From Theropithecus gelada (lineage: Eukaryota; Chordata; Mammalia; Primates; Cercopithecidae): a stretch of DNA of 64,000 nucleotides. Every line of letters starts with the position of its first letter. The stretch's first letter is position 1. The stretch lies in the NCBI RefSeq assembly GCF_003255815.1, contig NC_037682.1:966944-1030943 (forward strand), in the 5' to 3' direction. The notes under the pieces are model-generated. The model was not told the DNA's origin, did not search any database, and saw only the letters and a list, made by a program, of their open reading frames with translations. Below, piece after piece: positions 54,289 to 64,000 of the stretch. The translations under genes were made by a program, and so were the position numbers.

Positions 54289-54470
54289 AGCGCGGGCTCG
54301 ACGCTGGGTCTGCGCGTGCGTGCGCGTGCGCGGCGGCTGGGCGCGCCCAGGAGGACGCGGGTCACGTGCCGCGGCGGCCGGGGGCGGGGCGGGGCGGGGC
54401 GGGGCGGGGCTCGGGCGGGGCTGGGCGCCTGCGCGTTTGTACCCGGTCCGGGTCGACTGCGCTAACCCTA
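54289..54470 (-). promoter_or_regulatory. GATD1: GATD1 promoter and CpG island core
   Basis: CpG-dense DNA immediately upstream of the minus-strand ATG. It holds an alternating purine-pyrimidine run (54311-54332, TGCGCG/TGCGTG type), a GTCACGTG E-box (54361-54368) and six GGGGC blocks in tandem (about 54380-54411), which act as Sp1 sites on one strand and can form G-quadruplexes. No TATA box is seen. The CpG island extends into intron 1 to about 53560. Confidence 0.75.
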
Positions 54471-54513
54471 ACGCTAACCCTGACCCTAACCCTAACCCTA
54501 ACCCTAACCCTAG
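54462..54513 (+). repeat. Interstitial telomeric repeat
   Basis: Eight consecutive hexamers of the (CTAACC)n type plus a partial one. Six are perfect; one reads CTAACG and one CTGACC. It lies about 175 bp upstream of the GATD1 start codon, next to the GC boxes. Confidence 0.97.
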
Positions 54514-54649
54514 CACCAGGCCCCTGGGCCCCTGCTACCAATATGGAGGTCCCAGCAAACCTCTGCTCCTACCAGGGAAACCGTCGTGGTTGGGAACAGC
54601 CAAGGTGAGGGCTTCCGTGGGTCCCACCCCATCAAAACCATTGGCCTCC

Positions 54650-54957
54650 GCTGGGAGCGGTGACTCACGCCTGTAATCCCAGCACTTTGGAAGGCCCAGG
54701 CTAGTGGATCACGAGGTCAGGAGTTCAAGACCAGCCTGGCCAAGAAAACCCCGTCTCTACTAAAAAAATATATATATACAAAAATTAGCCAGGTGCAGTG
54801 GCAGGCACCTGTAATCCAAACTACTCGGGGGACTGAGACGGGAGAATCATGTGAACCCAGGGGGCGAAGGTTGCAATGAGCCAAGATCACGCCACTGCAC
54901 TCCAGCCTGGGTGACAGAGTGAGACTCCTTCTCAAAAAAAAACAAAAAAAAAAACCG
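54650..54957 (+). mobile_element. Alu upstream of GATD1
   Basis: Diverged plus-strand Alu with similar flanks (AAACCATTGGCCTC before, AAACCGCTGGCCTC after), consistent with an aged target duplication. Confidence 0.85.
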
Positions 54958-57071
54958 CTGGCCTCTGGTTCCCCCTGGCCCAGCCTGGAGAAGGGTCCCT
55001 GACCCCTGTCAGACAGGCAGTGAACCCTGCCTCACCTGACGCAGAGCCCTCCTGCCACAAGGGAAGTGGGAGCTGGAAGCTCGTGGCACAGGCAAGGCCG
55101 AGAGTTGGGCTGGGTAGCAGAGACAGAGCTCAGTGAGTGTCCAGTGTTAGGCGGCCGTGGGTGTTAGTGGGTGGAGGTGTCTGAAGCCTTGCAGGCCTGT
55201 GGTCACAGCACAGGCTGGGCCTAGTTCCTTGGAGAGCTTTCTGAATCTGCACAGGATCTCGTCCCCCACAGGCACACTGTGGGCCTCGAACCCAGGAGCA
55301 GGAGGGCTAGGTTGGAGCAGATCTCCAATAGTGTTTGCCTGTAACCTACAGGTGTCCTCCTGTGTACTTTAACTCATTTCTAGATTACTAATAATACCTA
55401 ATACAATGTAACTGCTGTGTGAAGAGTTGCTGTATCGTGTTGTTTAGGAAGTAACAAGAAGAAAAAAAATCAGACACAACCACTCATGTTTGTTTTTTCA
55501 AATATTTGACATCCTTGGTTGGTTGAATCCATGGATGCAGAACCCATAGATCCTGAGGGCCGACTGTACCCCCTTGCTGAGAACGCCCCTCACACAGTGG
55601 CTGCCCTGGGTGCCCTCTGTTAGCTCAGCCCGACTACCAGGTGGACCTCATGTTGGGGGCTGGGACCAGGAGACATGGGCTCCTTTCTTGGGAAGGGGCG
55701 TGTTGGGCAGTCCTTGACGTGACAGGGCCCTTTCCCAGCGGGGGCTCGGCCGGGTTCCCCTTTCACCAAGGCTAGGCTGGGTGGTCTGGAGACTTAGACC
55801 CCAGCACCCGTGAGTCATGCAGACCCAGAAGCAGGAAGCAGACAGTAAGTGACAGCCGCTAAGACGCAAGGAGTCTGGGCCAGGGCTGTGGGCTGGGGCA
55901 CGAGGGTACCTTCACCTGGGCATCAGAAGCACTTGAGAGAACAGGAGCTGCTGGCTCTGACATCTGCCCCCCAGCCTGGCATGAACTGACCAGAGACGTG
56001 AGATGTGGCAGGTGCCGGCCTCTGTGGTCTGGAGGGGGTTGCAACAAGGAGGTAGGCCCTGTCCTAAGTTGGCCTAGCCTAGTGCCCAGGACATGGAGGA
56101 CAGGGTGCAGCAGCCCCAGGGAGGGGCATGACAGTTCCCTCCCAAACACACTTCTGGAGCTGCTGCACTCGGGGGGGAGCCTAACCTACCTTGTGCCTTC
56201 CTTCCCATGTGCCAGGGCGGGTCCCGGGGGGTGGCCTCAGCACTGGCTGCACCACACACATCGCTCCTGCCCCTAATGACTCCCACCTGGGGCACACAGT
56301 TGGGCAGCACAGGCCCTGCTCTGCCCAACAAGCCTCTGGGGCAAGTGCAAGTTCAGCCTGGGCCTGGAGACAGCAGATCAGAGCGTGTCCAGGTGGTCAG
56401 GGACTGGTCACTGAAAGGCAGGGAGACTGGTCCCTGCCCATCCCTCCCTGGGACCAGGGAGACACCGAAGACCCGAGTCAGGCCAGGACCTGCAGCAGCC
56501 CAGTGTGGGAGTCCGGAGCAGTGAGTGCCCCCATGAGCCTTGCTCACTGTGCCCTGCTTTTGGAGGATTCTGCCTGGGCCCCTGCCCGTGTCTAGGGGAG
56601 GGCCCGGAGGTGACCAGCAGCCTCACCAAGAATGCACTAGGGTGGAAGTCCCGGAAGAGGAGGCGCACCCTCTTAGCAGTGGGGAGGGGATGCTGGAGAG
56701 GAAAACAGAGAAACCTCCCCCCAGCCCACCCTGTTCTGCACCAGGTGATACATACCACATGCACCCTAGGAAGCCACATGTGTGTCGCTGGCTACTAACA
56801 CAAGAATGGGGGACCTGACATGCTGGTGCAGGTTCCCAGCAAGGCTTAGAGCTGCAGGTCTCCAGGCAGTTCCCGCAGAGCCTGGGGGTCACAGCCTGCC
56901 TCGGACAGTCCCCAGACCCCGGATCCGTGGACACCTCTGTCCTTAGAGATCATGCTGCACATCAGAGCTTTCCCGTTTTCCAGATTTCCTTATAAGCGAT
57001 TTGACTTCACAGCATGACCTTTTTATACACATTTTCTATCTGGTATTTGTTTAGAACTTAGAAGTGTTCTG
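54958..57071. other. Unique GATD1-CEND1 spacer
   Basis: Mostly unique sequence with no recognised gene. Around 55440-55570 a short AT-rich stretch (ACATCCTTGGTTGGTTGAAT, GGATGCAGAACCC) resembles an old MER-type transposon end. No splice-supported exon is found. Confidence 0.45.
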
Positions 57072-57397
57072 AGGCCAGACGCGGTGGCTCACGCCTCGGA
57101 TCCCAGCACTTTGGGAGGCCGAGGTGGACAGATCACCTGAGGTCAGGAGTTTGAGACCAGCCTGGCCAACATGGTGAAACCCCCGGCCCTAAAATAAAAT
57201 AAAATAAAATAGCCAAATGTGGTGGTGGACACCTGTAGTCCACTCGGAACTACAGGCTGGGGCAGTACTCGGGAGGCTGGGGCAGGAGAATAGTTTGAAC
57301 CCAGGAGGCGGAGCTTGCAGGGAGCCGAGATCGCACCACTGCATTCCAGCCTGGGCGACAGAGCAAGACTCTGTCTCAAAAAAACAAAAAAAAAGTG
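57072..57397 (+). mobile_element. Alu with an internal (AAAAT)n insertion
   Basis: Plus-strand Alu with AAATAAAATAAAATAAAAT in place of the usual mid-A stretch and a short duplicated block in the right arm (CTCGGAACTACAGGCTGGGGC). AAGTGTTCTG flanks both ends. Confidence 0.85.
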
Positions 57398-57559
57398 TTC
57401 TGTAATAAAAGTGAACTGATAAGCTCTGGGCATCCCTGAGAATTCGTTTTCCTTTGGGAAAAGTTCCTACACGGCTGAGGTTTAGGGGCACTGTGAAGCA
57501 GAAGCTGAGCCTCGGAATCCCAGACGGAGACTCCGACCTCCTCCCAGGGGGGAAGCCAG

Positions 57560-59160
57560 TCGCTGAGCACCTGCGGGAGATTAAAGAGAGAAATGAGGAG
57601 GTGAGATCATGACGAAGCCACAGTTGCAGGCAGTGGGGCGTGGCTCAGAACAGGCTGTGCTGGGAAGTCGGAGCAGGAGCTGGCGCCGCCCTGCGGGCTG
57701 GCAGAGGACCATCCACTCCCTGGCGTCGGGGCCGTCCGATCTCATGGGAAAGAAACGTGAGACCCCTGGCTGGCTCCACACACAACCTAAGTGCCAGATG
57801 GATGAAAGGCCTACGCGTGAGTGAATGCCAGGAATATGAGACTCGAACGTGGCAGGATATCCTTCTGCCCACGATTCTAAAAGCTTACTCGGTAATGGGA
57901 GAATGGTTCCAATTTGATAAACTCAGGTTTTTAGAACGTCTGTGCTCCAGAAACACTGGAAGGCAAGTGGCTGCTGACTGGCGGAGAGAATTGGATGCCA
58001 CAAGCGGCAAAGGGCTCGGGACACACAACACCGCAAGAAATCCAACAAATGAGGAGGAGGCATTCCTGCAAAGAAAAAACACACAGGCTGAGGGCAGTGG
58101 CTCATGCCTGTAATCCCAGCACTTTGGGAGGCCGAGGCAGGTGCATTGCCTGAGGACAGGAGTTTGAGACCAGCCTGACCCACATGGTGAAACCCCGTCT
58201 CTACTAAAAATGCAAAAAAAAAAAAAAAGAAAAAGAAAAAAAAAATTAACCAGGCATGGTGGCAAGTTCCCGTGGTCCCAGCTACTTGGGAGGCTGAGGC
58301 AGAAGAGTCGCTTGAACCCGGGAGGCAGAGGTTGCAGTGAGCCAAGATCATGTCACTGCACTCCAGCCTGGGCGACAGAGCGAGACTCCGTCAAAACAAA
58401 CAAACAAAAAAAACCGTACAAATGGCACAAAGAGGAAAAATCAAATGGTGAGACCCAAATAGCCAGGAACCTTCCTTTTTCTTTTTTTCCTTTTTTTCCA
58501 TCCTTTTATCAGCCATAAAAAAGGAAGGAAGTTTGGGCCTGGCACAGTGGCTCACGCCTGTAATCCCAACACTTTGGGAGGCCAAGGTGAGTGGATGATC
58601 ACTTGAGGTCAGGAGTTCAAGACCAGCCTGGCCAACATGGTGAAGCCCCATCTCTATTAAAAATACAAAAGCAGCCAGGTGTGGTGGCATGCGCTTGTAA
58701 TCCCAGCACATTGGGAGGCTGAAACAGGAGAATCGCTTGAACCCAGGAAGCAGAGGTTGCAGTGAGCCAAGATCGTGTCCTTGCACTCCAGCCTGGGCAA
58801 CAGAGCGAGACTCCGTCTCAAAAAATAAAATAAAAAGGAAGGGAAGTTGAACAGACTACAGCATGGAGGGACCTGGAGTGAAATAGGCCAATCAAAAGGA
58901 CAGATGTTACATGATACCATTTATCTGCAATGCTAGATTTGGGAGAGCCATTGAGGCAGAAAGTAGGTGGTGGGTGCCAGGGGTTGAGGGGAGGGGACGG
59001 GGAGTCCATGTGTAATAGGGACAAAGTCTCTGGAGCGATGCAGCGTTCTGGAGGTGGACGGTGGTAATGGATCCCCAGGAGGCTGCTGAACTGTGCAGTT
59101 CAAAATGGTTAACACAGTGGACTTTGTGTTCATACAATAAACCCAGAAAAGACGTGCATG
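57560..59160 (+). mobile_element. Old L1 3' region split by two Alus
   Basis: 57770-58080 resembles the ORF2 tail, heavily mutated. 58480-58534 has CAGCCATAAAAAAGGAAGG. 58836-59150 has GGTGGGTGCCAGGGGTTGAG, TTCTGGAGGTGGACGGTGGT and AAAATGGTTAACACAGTGGAC, the standard old-L1 3' UTR. Plus-strand Alus are at 58086-58415 and 58535-58835. Confidence 0.8.
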
Positions 59161-59221
59161 CTGTACCACAAACCCAGAATAGGTTTTACAGAGATTTTCT
59201 TGGTGTTTTTGTTGTTGTCGT

Positions 59222-59812
59222 TTGAGACAGGGTCTTGCTGTGTTGCCCAGGCTGGAAGGCAGTGGCACAGTCATAGCTCACTGTAGCCTCAACCTCCCTG
59301 GCTCAGGCAATCCTCCTGCCTCAGCCTCCTGAGTAGCTGGGACCACAGACGCACATCACCATGCCTGGATAATATTTATTTATTTATTTATTTATTTATT
59401 TATTGAGATGGAGTCTCACTCTTTCACCCAGGCTGGAGTGCAGTGGTGTGATCTCAGCTCACTGCAATCTCTGCTTCCCGAGTTCAAGCGATTCTCCTCC
59501 CTCACCTTCCTGAGTAGCTGGGATTACAGGTGCCCGACACCAGGCCTCATTTTTGTATTTTTAGTAGAGACAGGGTTTCACCATGTTGGTCAGGCTGGTC
59601 TCGAACTCCTGACCTCGTGATCCACCCGCCTTGGCCTCCCAAAGTGCTGGGCTTACAGGCATGAGCCACTGTGCCTTGCTCTATTTGTATTCTAGAGACA
59701 GGGGTCTCACTATGTTGGCCAGGCTGGTCTCAAACGCCTGAGCTCAAGCCATCTGTCTGTGTTGGCCTCCCAAAGTGCTGGGATTACAGGTGTGAGCCAC
59801 CGTGCCCGGCCT
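59222..59812 (-). mobile_element. Alu inserted into an older Alu, with (ATTT)n tail
   Basis: Left piece of a minus-strand Alu (59222-59370), then a second minus-strand Alu (59406-59690) whose tail is an (ATTT)n microsatellite (59371-59405), then Alu text again to 59812. Confidence 0.8.
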
Positions 59813-61030
59813 ACAAGGATTTTAATTCCTGCTCTGTCTAAAGTTGAAAAAGTTTTGGAATATCTAAGCATTGTTTAATATGTCAGCACTAAAGCGCCAA
59901 GCCTTGTGGTTAAATATGGCAGACCATCTTCAGTCCTCTCGGCCCCTTTCAAGTCCCCTGCTATATCAGACAGGGTTGGCTGGTTGGTTTTAAAGAACAA
60001 GCCACAGAATGGAGACAATGGGTGACTGGAAGGCAGGCCAAGAGTGGTGAGGGGCCCTGCTGGCCAGTCAGAGAGGTAGCCTGGCACCCATGGGGCAGGT
60101 GAGCTGGGAGTTGGAGGTGTCAGCAGCGTCTGCACAGAGCCTTCTCCTCTATACGCTGGACTCAGGTCAGCAGGCTCAAGGGGTAGGCTGCCTCCTTGAC
60201 TTGTAGGATGCAGTGGCATGGATAGAGGTCGAGGGAGGCTTTCACAGGGCAACCTGGGTGGCAGCAACAGGGTCAGCTTAAGCTGGTTCTACCCCGTGGG
60301 CCCTCCGTATCTGTCTGGGCCTCAGTGTGGGTGCACGGACAAGGACTGCTGCTCTGGGGAGGGAGTGTGCCAGAAGGGCAGGAGGAAGACACGGCTGTCC
60401 CCCCACACCAGCTGGAAGAAGGCTTCAGGGAGGAGGTGATCACGGAGCTCTTGCTGCCAGCCTTAGCCACCCGTCAGGTGAAACCCAGGGGCCAGGATGA
60501 CAGAGGTCAAAGGAGCCCTTCCCAGGCACCACAGGCCTTGCTCCCTGTTGGCCCGTGTGCTGCAGCCTCACCCGTGGCCAGGCCCACCAGTTGGACACCC
60601 GGTCAGAGTGGGCTGGGTGCCATGAATGAGAGGTGTTGAGGGGAGCCTCTTCTGCGCTCAGGATGTGGGGGCTCGCTGCAGTGGGAGATGCGGAAGGGCC
60701 CCTGCCTGGCTGGAGAGCTCGGCCTGAGAAGCAGGGCTTGCCCTCCCCGCACCCCATGTCCACACTGCTCCTTGGTCCTGTAGCCCCCGGGTGTCCACCT
60801 TGGGTCAGGACCCACAGGAAGGCCAGGGAGGAGGATGGGGCAGGGCCTGGGTGTGGCTCCGGGCTGAGCCCCCCGGGATAAGGGCATAGGAGTGGCAGGG
60901 GGTCCCGTCAGAGGGTCCTGGATGCAGCACCTCTCCCCTGGAAAGCCTGGGGTGTGGACGTGAACCCCTCATTCCCCAGTGGGAAGCCCCTGCGTCTCCC
61001 AGTCACATGCAGATGAGGATGCAAGCCCAG
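59813..61030. other. Unique spacer downstream of CEND1
   Basis: No repeat and no gene recognised. GC content rises toward CEND1. Confidence 0.45.
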
Positions 61031-62034
61031 CCTTTAGACAACAGAGTTTATTTCAGACTCAGCCTCCACTCAGGCCCAGGGTTCCTGTGGCCGCTGGCCA
61101 GTGAGGGCAGGCTGCGTTCTCACAGTGCCCACCACCACCTTCCGGGAGCTCGCCTGCTGCTGCACGCCAAAGACCACGCTGGGACTGGATGTGCTAAGGA
61201 GGGGCTGCACAAGGGGCCTCCCCAGGTACGGTGGGCTGAGGACAGTGTGTGACGGTCGCCGCCAAGCAGTTCTACTCTACCTGTTATTGCATTTATACGC
61301 TGGTTAGACTCAGATGGTGCCAGGTGCAAGCTGGAGGGGCAGTCTAGCGGGGCAGGGCGGACACAACTGTGAGGGGCCCTCGACATCCTGCCTCCCCACC
61401 AGCATCGGAGCTCCCCTGGAGCACAAGCTGGGGAAGGCGACCCTTGGGCAGCACCCCCTCCACAAGCAGGCTTCAGGCTCCGTCTTCCCACCCAGCTAGC
61501 CTTGGGTGGTGTGGGGAGGTGGCACTGAGGCTCTGCTGAGGTGACTGCCCACCCCAGGTCTGTCCCACTGCATCGGCCCAGGCAGACCCCCAGGGGTACA
61601 CAAAGAGCAGAACTGGGGCAAGTGGAGCAACCGTGCCCTTTAATGTCCCCACGAGGGCCGGGCCCAGGCAGAACCCATCCCGGCACCCCCACTCAGAGAC
61701 CAGCCCTGGGGGCCCAGGATCACCCAGCTGCCGGGGGTGGGGGCCCACACATGGGGTCCATTCCTTTCTTGAGGTTCCCCAGCTGTGCCTTCTCCCCGCC
61801 TCCTGTGCTGTGGACCCCGGAGCCTGGACTCTTTCTGCCCTGGAGGTTGGGGAAGTCCTGGGTCAGCAGGGGTGGGCTCGGGCATCCTCTCCACTTTGCG
61901 CGTGTATTGGGGGCATATGTAGGTGTGTAATGAATGTGCGTGTGTACACGTAGATAAGGGTGAACTCTGCATGCACTGGCTTCCTCAGGTCTGTACAGGA
62001 AGTGGCTCCGTGCCCCCCGCCTGGCCCCCAGGTA
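61031..62034 (-). other. CEND1: CEND1 3' UTR with two poly(A) signals
   Basis: Minus-strand 3' UTR of about 1 kb. Reverse-strand AATAAA (TTTATT, 61047-61052) fits the distal end. A reverse-strand ATTAAA (61639-61644) could give a shorter form. Both ends are inferred. Confidence 0.65.
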
Positions 62035-62493
62035 TTATTTTTTCCGGGCCAGGAAGGCCACACCGAGAATCAGGGCTATGGCTGCCACAGCCACACCTCC
62101 AGCCACCAGCAGGGGGTTCAAGTTCTCGCAGGACCAGGGACCTTGGCCCCCAGGCCCCCCACCGGCAGCTTCGTCCTCCTCCGCCCCATCCCCAGGACCC
62201 TTGGCCTCTGGGGTTGCATCGGGACTGCTGGGGACCGCGGGGGCCGTGGGGGCCGGCTTCAGGTTACTGTGGTTGTTGAGAAGGGCAGGGTCGGCCTTGG
62301 CCGGGGTCTTCTTGGCAGGTACCGTGGTGGGGGCCGCTGGCGGCTGCTGCTTCTCAGCCGGGGCCTCCTTCTTCGAGGGCTTGGTCGAGGGGGCCTTCCC
62401 ATCGGCTGCCGGGGGTACCTTGGCCTCGGTGGTGGCCTGGGGCGCCTTGGTGTCAGGCTTAGGGCTGCTGGCCGACTTCCCTCTGGACTCCAT
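62035..62493 (-). CDS. CEND1: Cell cycle exit and neuronal differentiation protein 1 (BM88), complete
   Basis: Neuron-specific protein that promotes cell-cycle exit and neuronal differentiation. It is anchored by its C-terminus in intracellular membranes including mitochondria, with the bulk facing the cytosol (family knowledge). The single coding exon gives 152 residues, starting MESRGKSASSPKPD. Residues 1-120 are a Pro/Ala/Lys-rich, probably disordered region, followed by the acidic patch GAEEDEAA. A C-terminal membrane segment (PLLVAGGVAVAAIALILGVAF) ends in a basic ARKK tail. Recalled human CEND1 is 149 residues; the extra three come from TAPAV in place of TV near residue 85. The start codon lies in CCACCATGG, an optimal Kozak context. 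The longer open frame upstream is not the start, because an intron acceptor lies at 62576. Confidence 0.96.
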   Translation of the reverse strand: MESRGKSASSPKPDTKAPQATTEAKVPPAADGKAPSTKPSKKEAPAEKQQPPAAPTTVPAKKTPAKADPALLNNHSNLKPAPTAPAVPSSPDATPEAKGPGDGAEEDEAAGGGPGGQGPWSCENLNPLLVAGGVAVAAIALILGVAFLARKK

Positions 62494-62575
62494 GGTGGGT
62501 GGGGCGTATGGGACAGGCAGGTGAGTACACCAGAGGGGCTCAGGACAGCTCGTCACTCCTGGGCATTCTATGGGC
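62494..62575 (-). other. CEND1: CEND1 5' UTR part of the coding exon
   Basis: On the minus strand, TCCCTCCAG precedes 62575, a good 3' splice site. The 82 bases before the ATG are therefore the start of the coding exon, joined to a non-coding exon upstream. Confidence 0.7.
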
Positions 62576-63941
62576 CTGGAGGGAGACACAAGGGAGGCTG
62601 CGTGTGAGTCCAGTCCCCCCCGGTACTGCCCCGACCACCTGGTCCCCAGGCAGTCCCTGCCCAGTTCTCTGGAGTCCCCGGAGCCCCAGCTCAGGGGCTT
62701 CCTGTGGGCCTCTGACGCTTCTCTTTCACAGCCTGGTCTCCGTCTGTCCATGACCACTCCCGGAGGAACCCCTCCAGCCGCAGAGGCAAGAGCCACGCAC
62801 AGGTGGGAGGAGCTAGGGGCCCCCCGGTGTTCCGTAAAATGGCCCATGCAAATGCCACATCCTCCTACCAGCCAGGGGCAGGAGGCCTCTTGGTGGGGAA
62901 GTGAGGATCAGACCCCAAGAACTGGAAGGAAAAGCATTCTTCCCTCCAAGGAGGGGAGGTGATTGGAGCCGCAGTGGGAGAGCCGACTGCATCCCCTCCT
63001 CAGGAGAGCACTCCTGCTTTGCAGAGACAGACACTGAGGCACCGAGGCTGTGACCTGGCCAGGATCCTGGTGGAGGAGGGCGGGGAGGGGCAGGAGCTGG
63101 GATCTCAGGCAGCCATCAGGGTGGGTGGGCTCACGAGATACCAGACTTGAGAAAATTGGGGTGTCTCTCCAGGAAGGCAGTGTGGGGCTGTGCTTCCAAG
63201 GGCCGGCTACTCCTCCTCAGCCTCTGAGGCCCCCTCCCCAGCACAGGCCGTGCCTCTCTCCAGCCCTGGGGCAGAGTCCTTGCGGAGCCCAAGGCTGTGC
63301 TGTCTCTGTGGGCAGAGGGTTCCTGGCATTAAACAGGGTGGACACACGCTGCTCTTGGCCGGCGAGTCAGGGTGGAGGACAGGGCTCTGGGCTGTGGGAA
63401 AGGCCGTGCCCAGATTCTCAATGAGTCAGGCACAGGTGGGAAGAGCCCTGGGGGCCCAGCCGCCCTGAACCTGAGTGGTTCTTGCCCCAAAGCCTCAGAG
63501 GCCGCCTGTCTACCTCTCCCAGGGAAGGATGAGAAATCCCCCGACCTTCAGAGAAAGGGAGGCGCGTTTCCCACCCCCGCTAGGTGCACTGACCACACTG
63601 AAGGTCACCCGAAGGTCACAGCGTGATGAGGGTGTCTCCAGGAGAGGCCCAGCCGCTGCCGACCTCTCAGGGAAGCCCAGCCGCCCCCTCACCCCTGCAG
63701 CTCTGGGGGGGCCCAGCTGCTGGGCATCAAGTTTGCAAAGAGCAGGTGGTCTGCCCCCCAACCTCGCTATTTGTGTCACTTACATCCCGGCCACCGCTTC
63801 CTTCTCCCAAGAGCAGCTGCGCCCTGGAGAACTGGGGGGCCCGCGCGCAACCCCGGTGACCTTCAAGCCTCGGAGCCGCCTCCTCGCCCCGCAGGACCCC
63901 GCGCCTGCCCCGCCCCGCCAGCCCGGAGCCCCCTGCCTTAC
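62576..63941 (-). other. CEND1: Probable CEND1 5' UTR intron
   Basis: Intron of 1.37 kb between the acceptor at 62576 and the donor at 63941 on the minus strand. It contains an MIR-like remnant near 63010-63115 (GACACTGAGGCACCGAGGC...GAGCTGGGATCTCAGGC) and otherwise unique sequence. Confidence 0.6.
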
Positions 63942-64000
63942 GCGTCCTCCGGCCTCCCCTGGGCTGCGCGCTCCTCCACGGGACGGCGGCGGCTGCGAAC
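63942..64000 (-). promoter_or_regulatory. CEND1: CEND1 non-coding exon 1 and CpG island, cut by window end
   Basis: CpG-rich DNA from about 63830 to the edge. On the minus strand GGACGC|GTAAGG at 63941/63942 is a strong donor, so the sequence to its right is the likely first exon. The start site may lie just beyond the window. Confidence 0.55.

Noticed and set aside
57640..58113. A 157-codon frame between GATD1 and CEND1
   Set aside because: The sequence resembles a decayed L1 ORF2 tail followed by an Alu. The frame is chance.
62494..62847. N-terminal extension of CEND1 from the longer minus-strand frame
   Set aside because: An intron acceptor at 62576 and the optimal Kozak ATG at 62493 match the known protein start. 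The extension is UTR and intron.

Overview
The window is nuclear DNA from an Old World monkey (cercopithecid such as a macaque, baboon or guenon). Two things show this. All four genes are split by GT/AG introns and match primate proteins almost residue for residue. The youngest Alu elements carry the AluY variant typical of Old World monkeys (for example GAGATCCGGCCACTGC in the right arm). Gene order and orientation match human chromosome 11p15.5: EPS8L2 (+), TALDO1 (+), GATD1 (-), CEND1 (-). Species and locus are inferred from recalled human proteins and synteny, not from a database search.

Layout. 1-9290: the 3' part of EPS8L2, with 17 coding exons (residues 56 to 715) and the 3' UTR. The first 55 codons lie upstream of the window. 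9290-20930: intergenic. The first 2.5 kb is unique GC-rich DNA. The rest is packed with Alus, old L1 pieces and retroviral LTRs, plus a 54-bp-unit minisatellite (12996-13697). 20930-40655: the CpG-island promoter and eight coding exons of TALDO1. Its first intron (9.8 kb) holds a 29-bp minisatellite, an LTR and several monkey-specific AluYs. 40655-47570: the convergent interval between TALDO1 and GATD1, mostly Alus. 47574-54288: GATD1 on the minus strand, with eight coding exons, the last supplying only 7 coding bases. Its promoter has GC boxes, a Z-DNA-type tract and a short interstitial telomeric repeat. 54514-61030: mainly unique DNA plus Alus and an old L1. 61030-64000: CEND1 on the minus strand, with one coding exon. 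Its non-coding first exon and CpG island run off the right edge.

The genes are neighbours but do not share a pathway. EPS8L2 is an actin-regulatory adaptor, TALDO1 is a pentose-phosphate enzyme, GATD1 is a DJ-1/PfpI-fold protein of unsettled function, and CEND1 is a tail-anchored neuronal differentiation protein. No microbial-type system, CRISPR array or intact viral gene is present.

The points most worth a second look are: an exact 147-bp duplication of an EPS8L2 exon around a single N (probably an assembly error); an open in-frame stretch upstream of the TALDO1 start that includes an Arg-rich 80-codon extension; the telomeric repeat beside the GATD1 promoter; a GATD1 last intron whose retention would barely change the protein; a TALDO1 intron minisatellite made of splice-acceptor-like units; and two Alus inserted one after the other at the same target. 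Three runs of N (24340-24439, 29404-29486, 34209-34305) and one N (4271) mark assembly gaps, the three long ones inside or at the tail of Alu elements.
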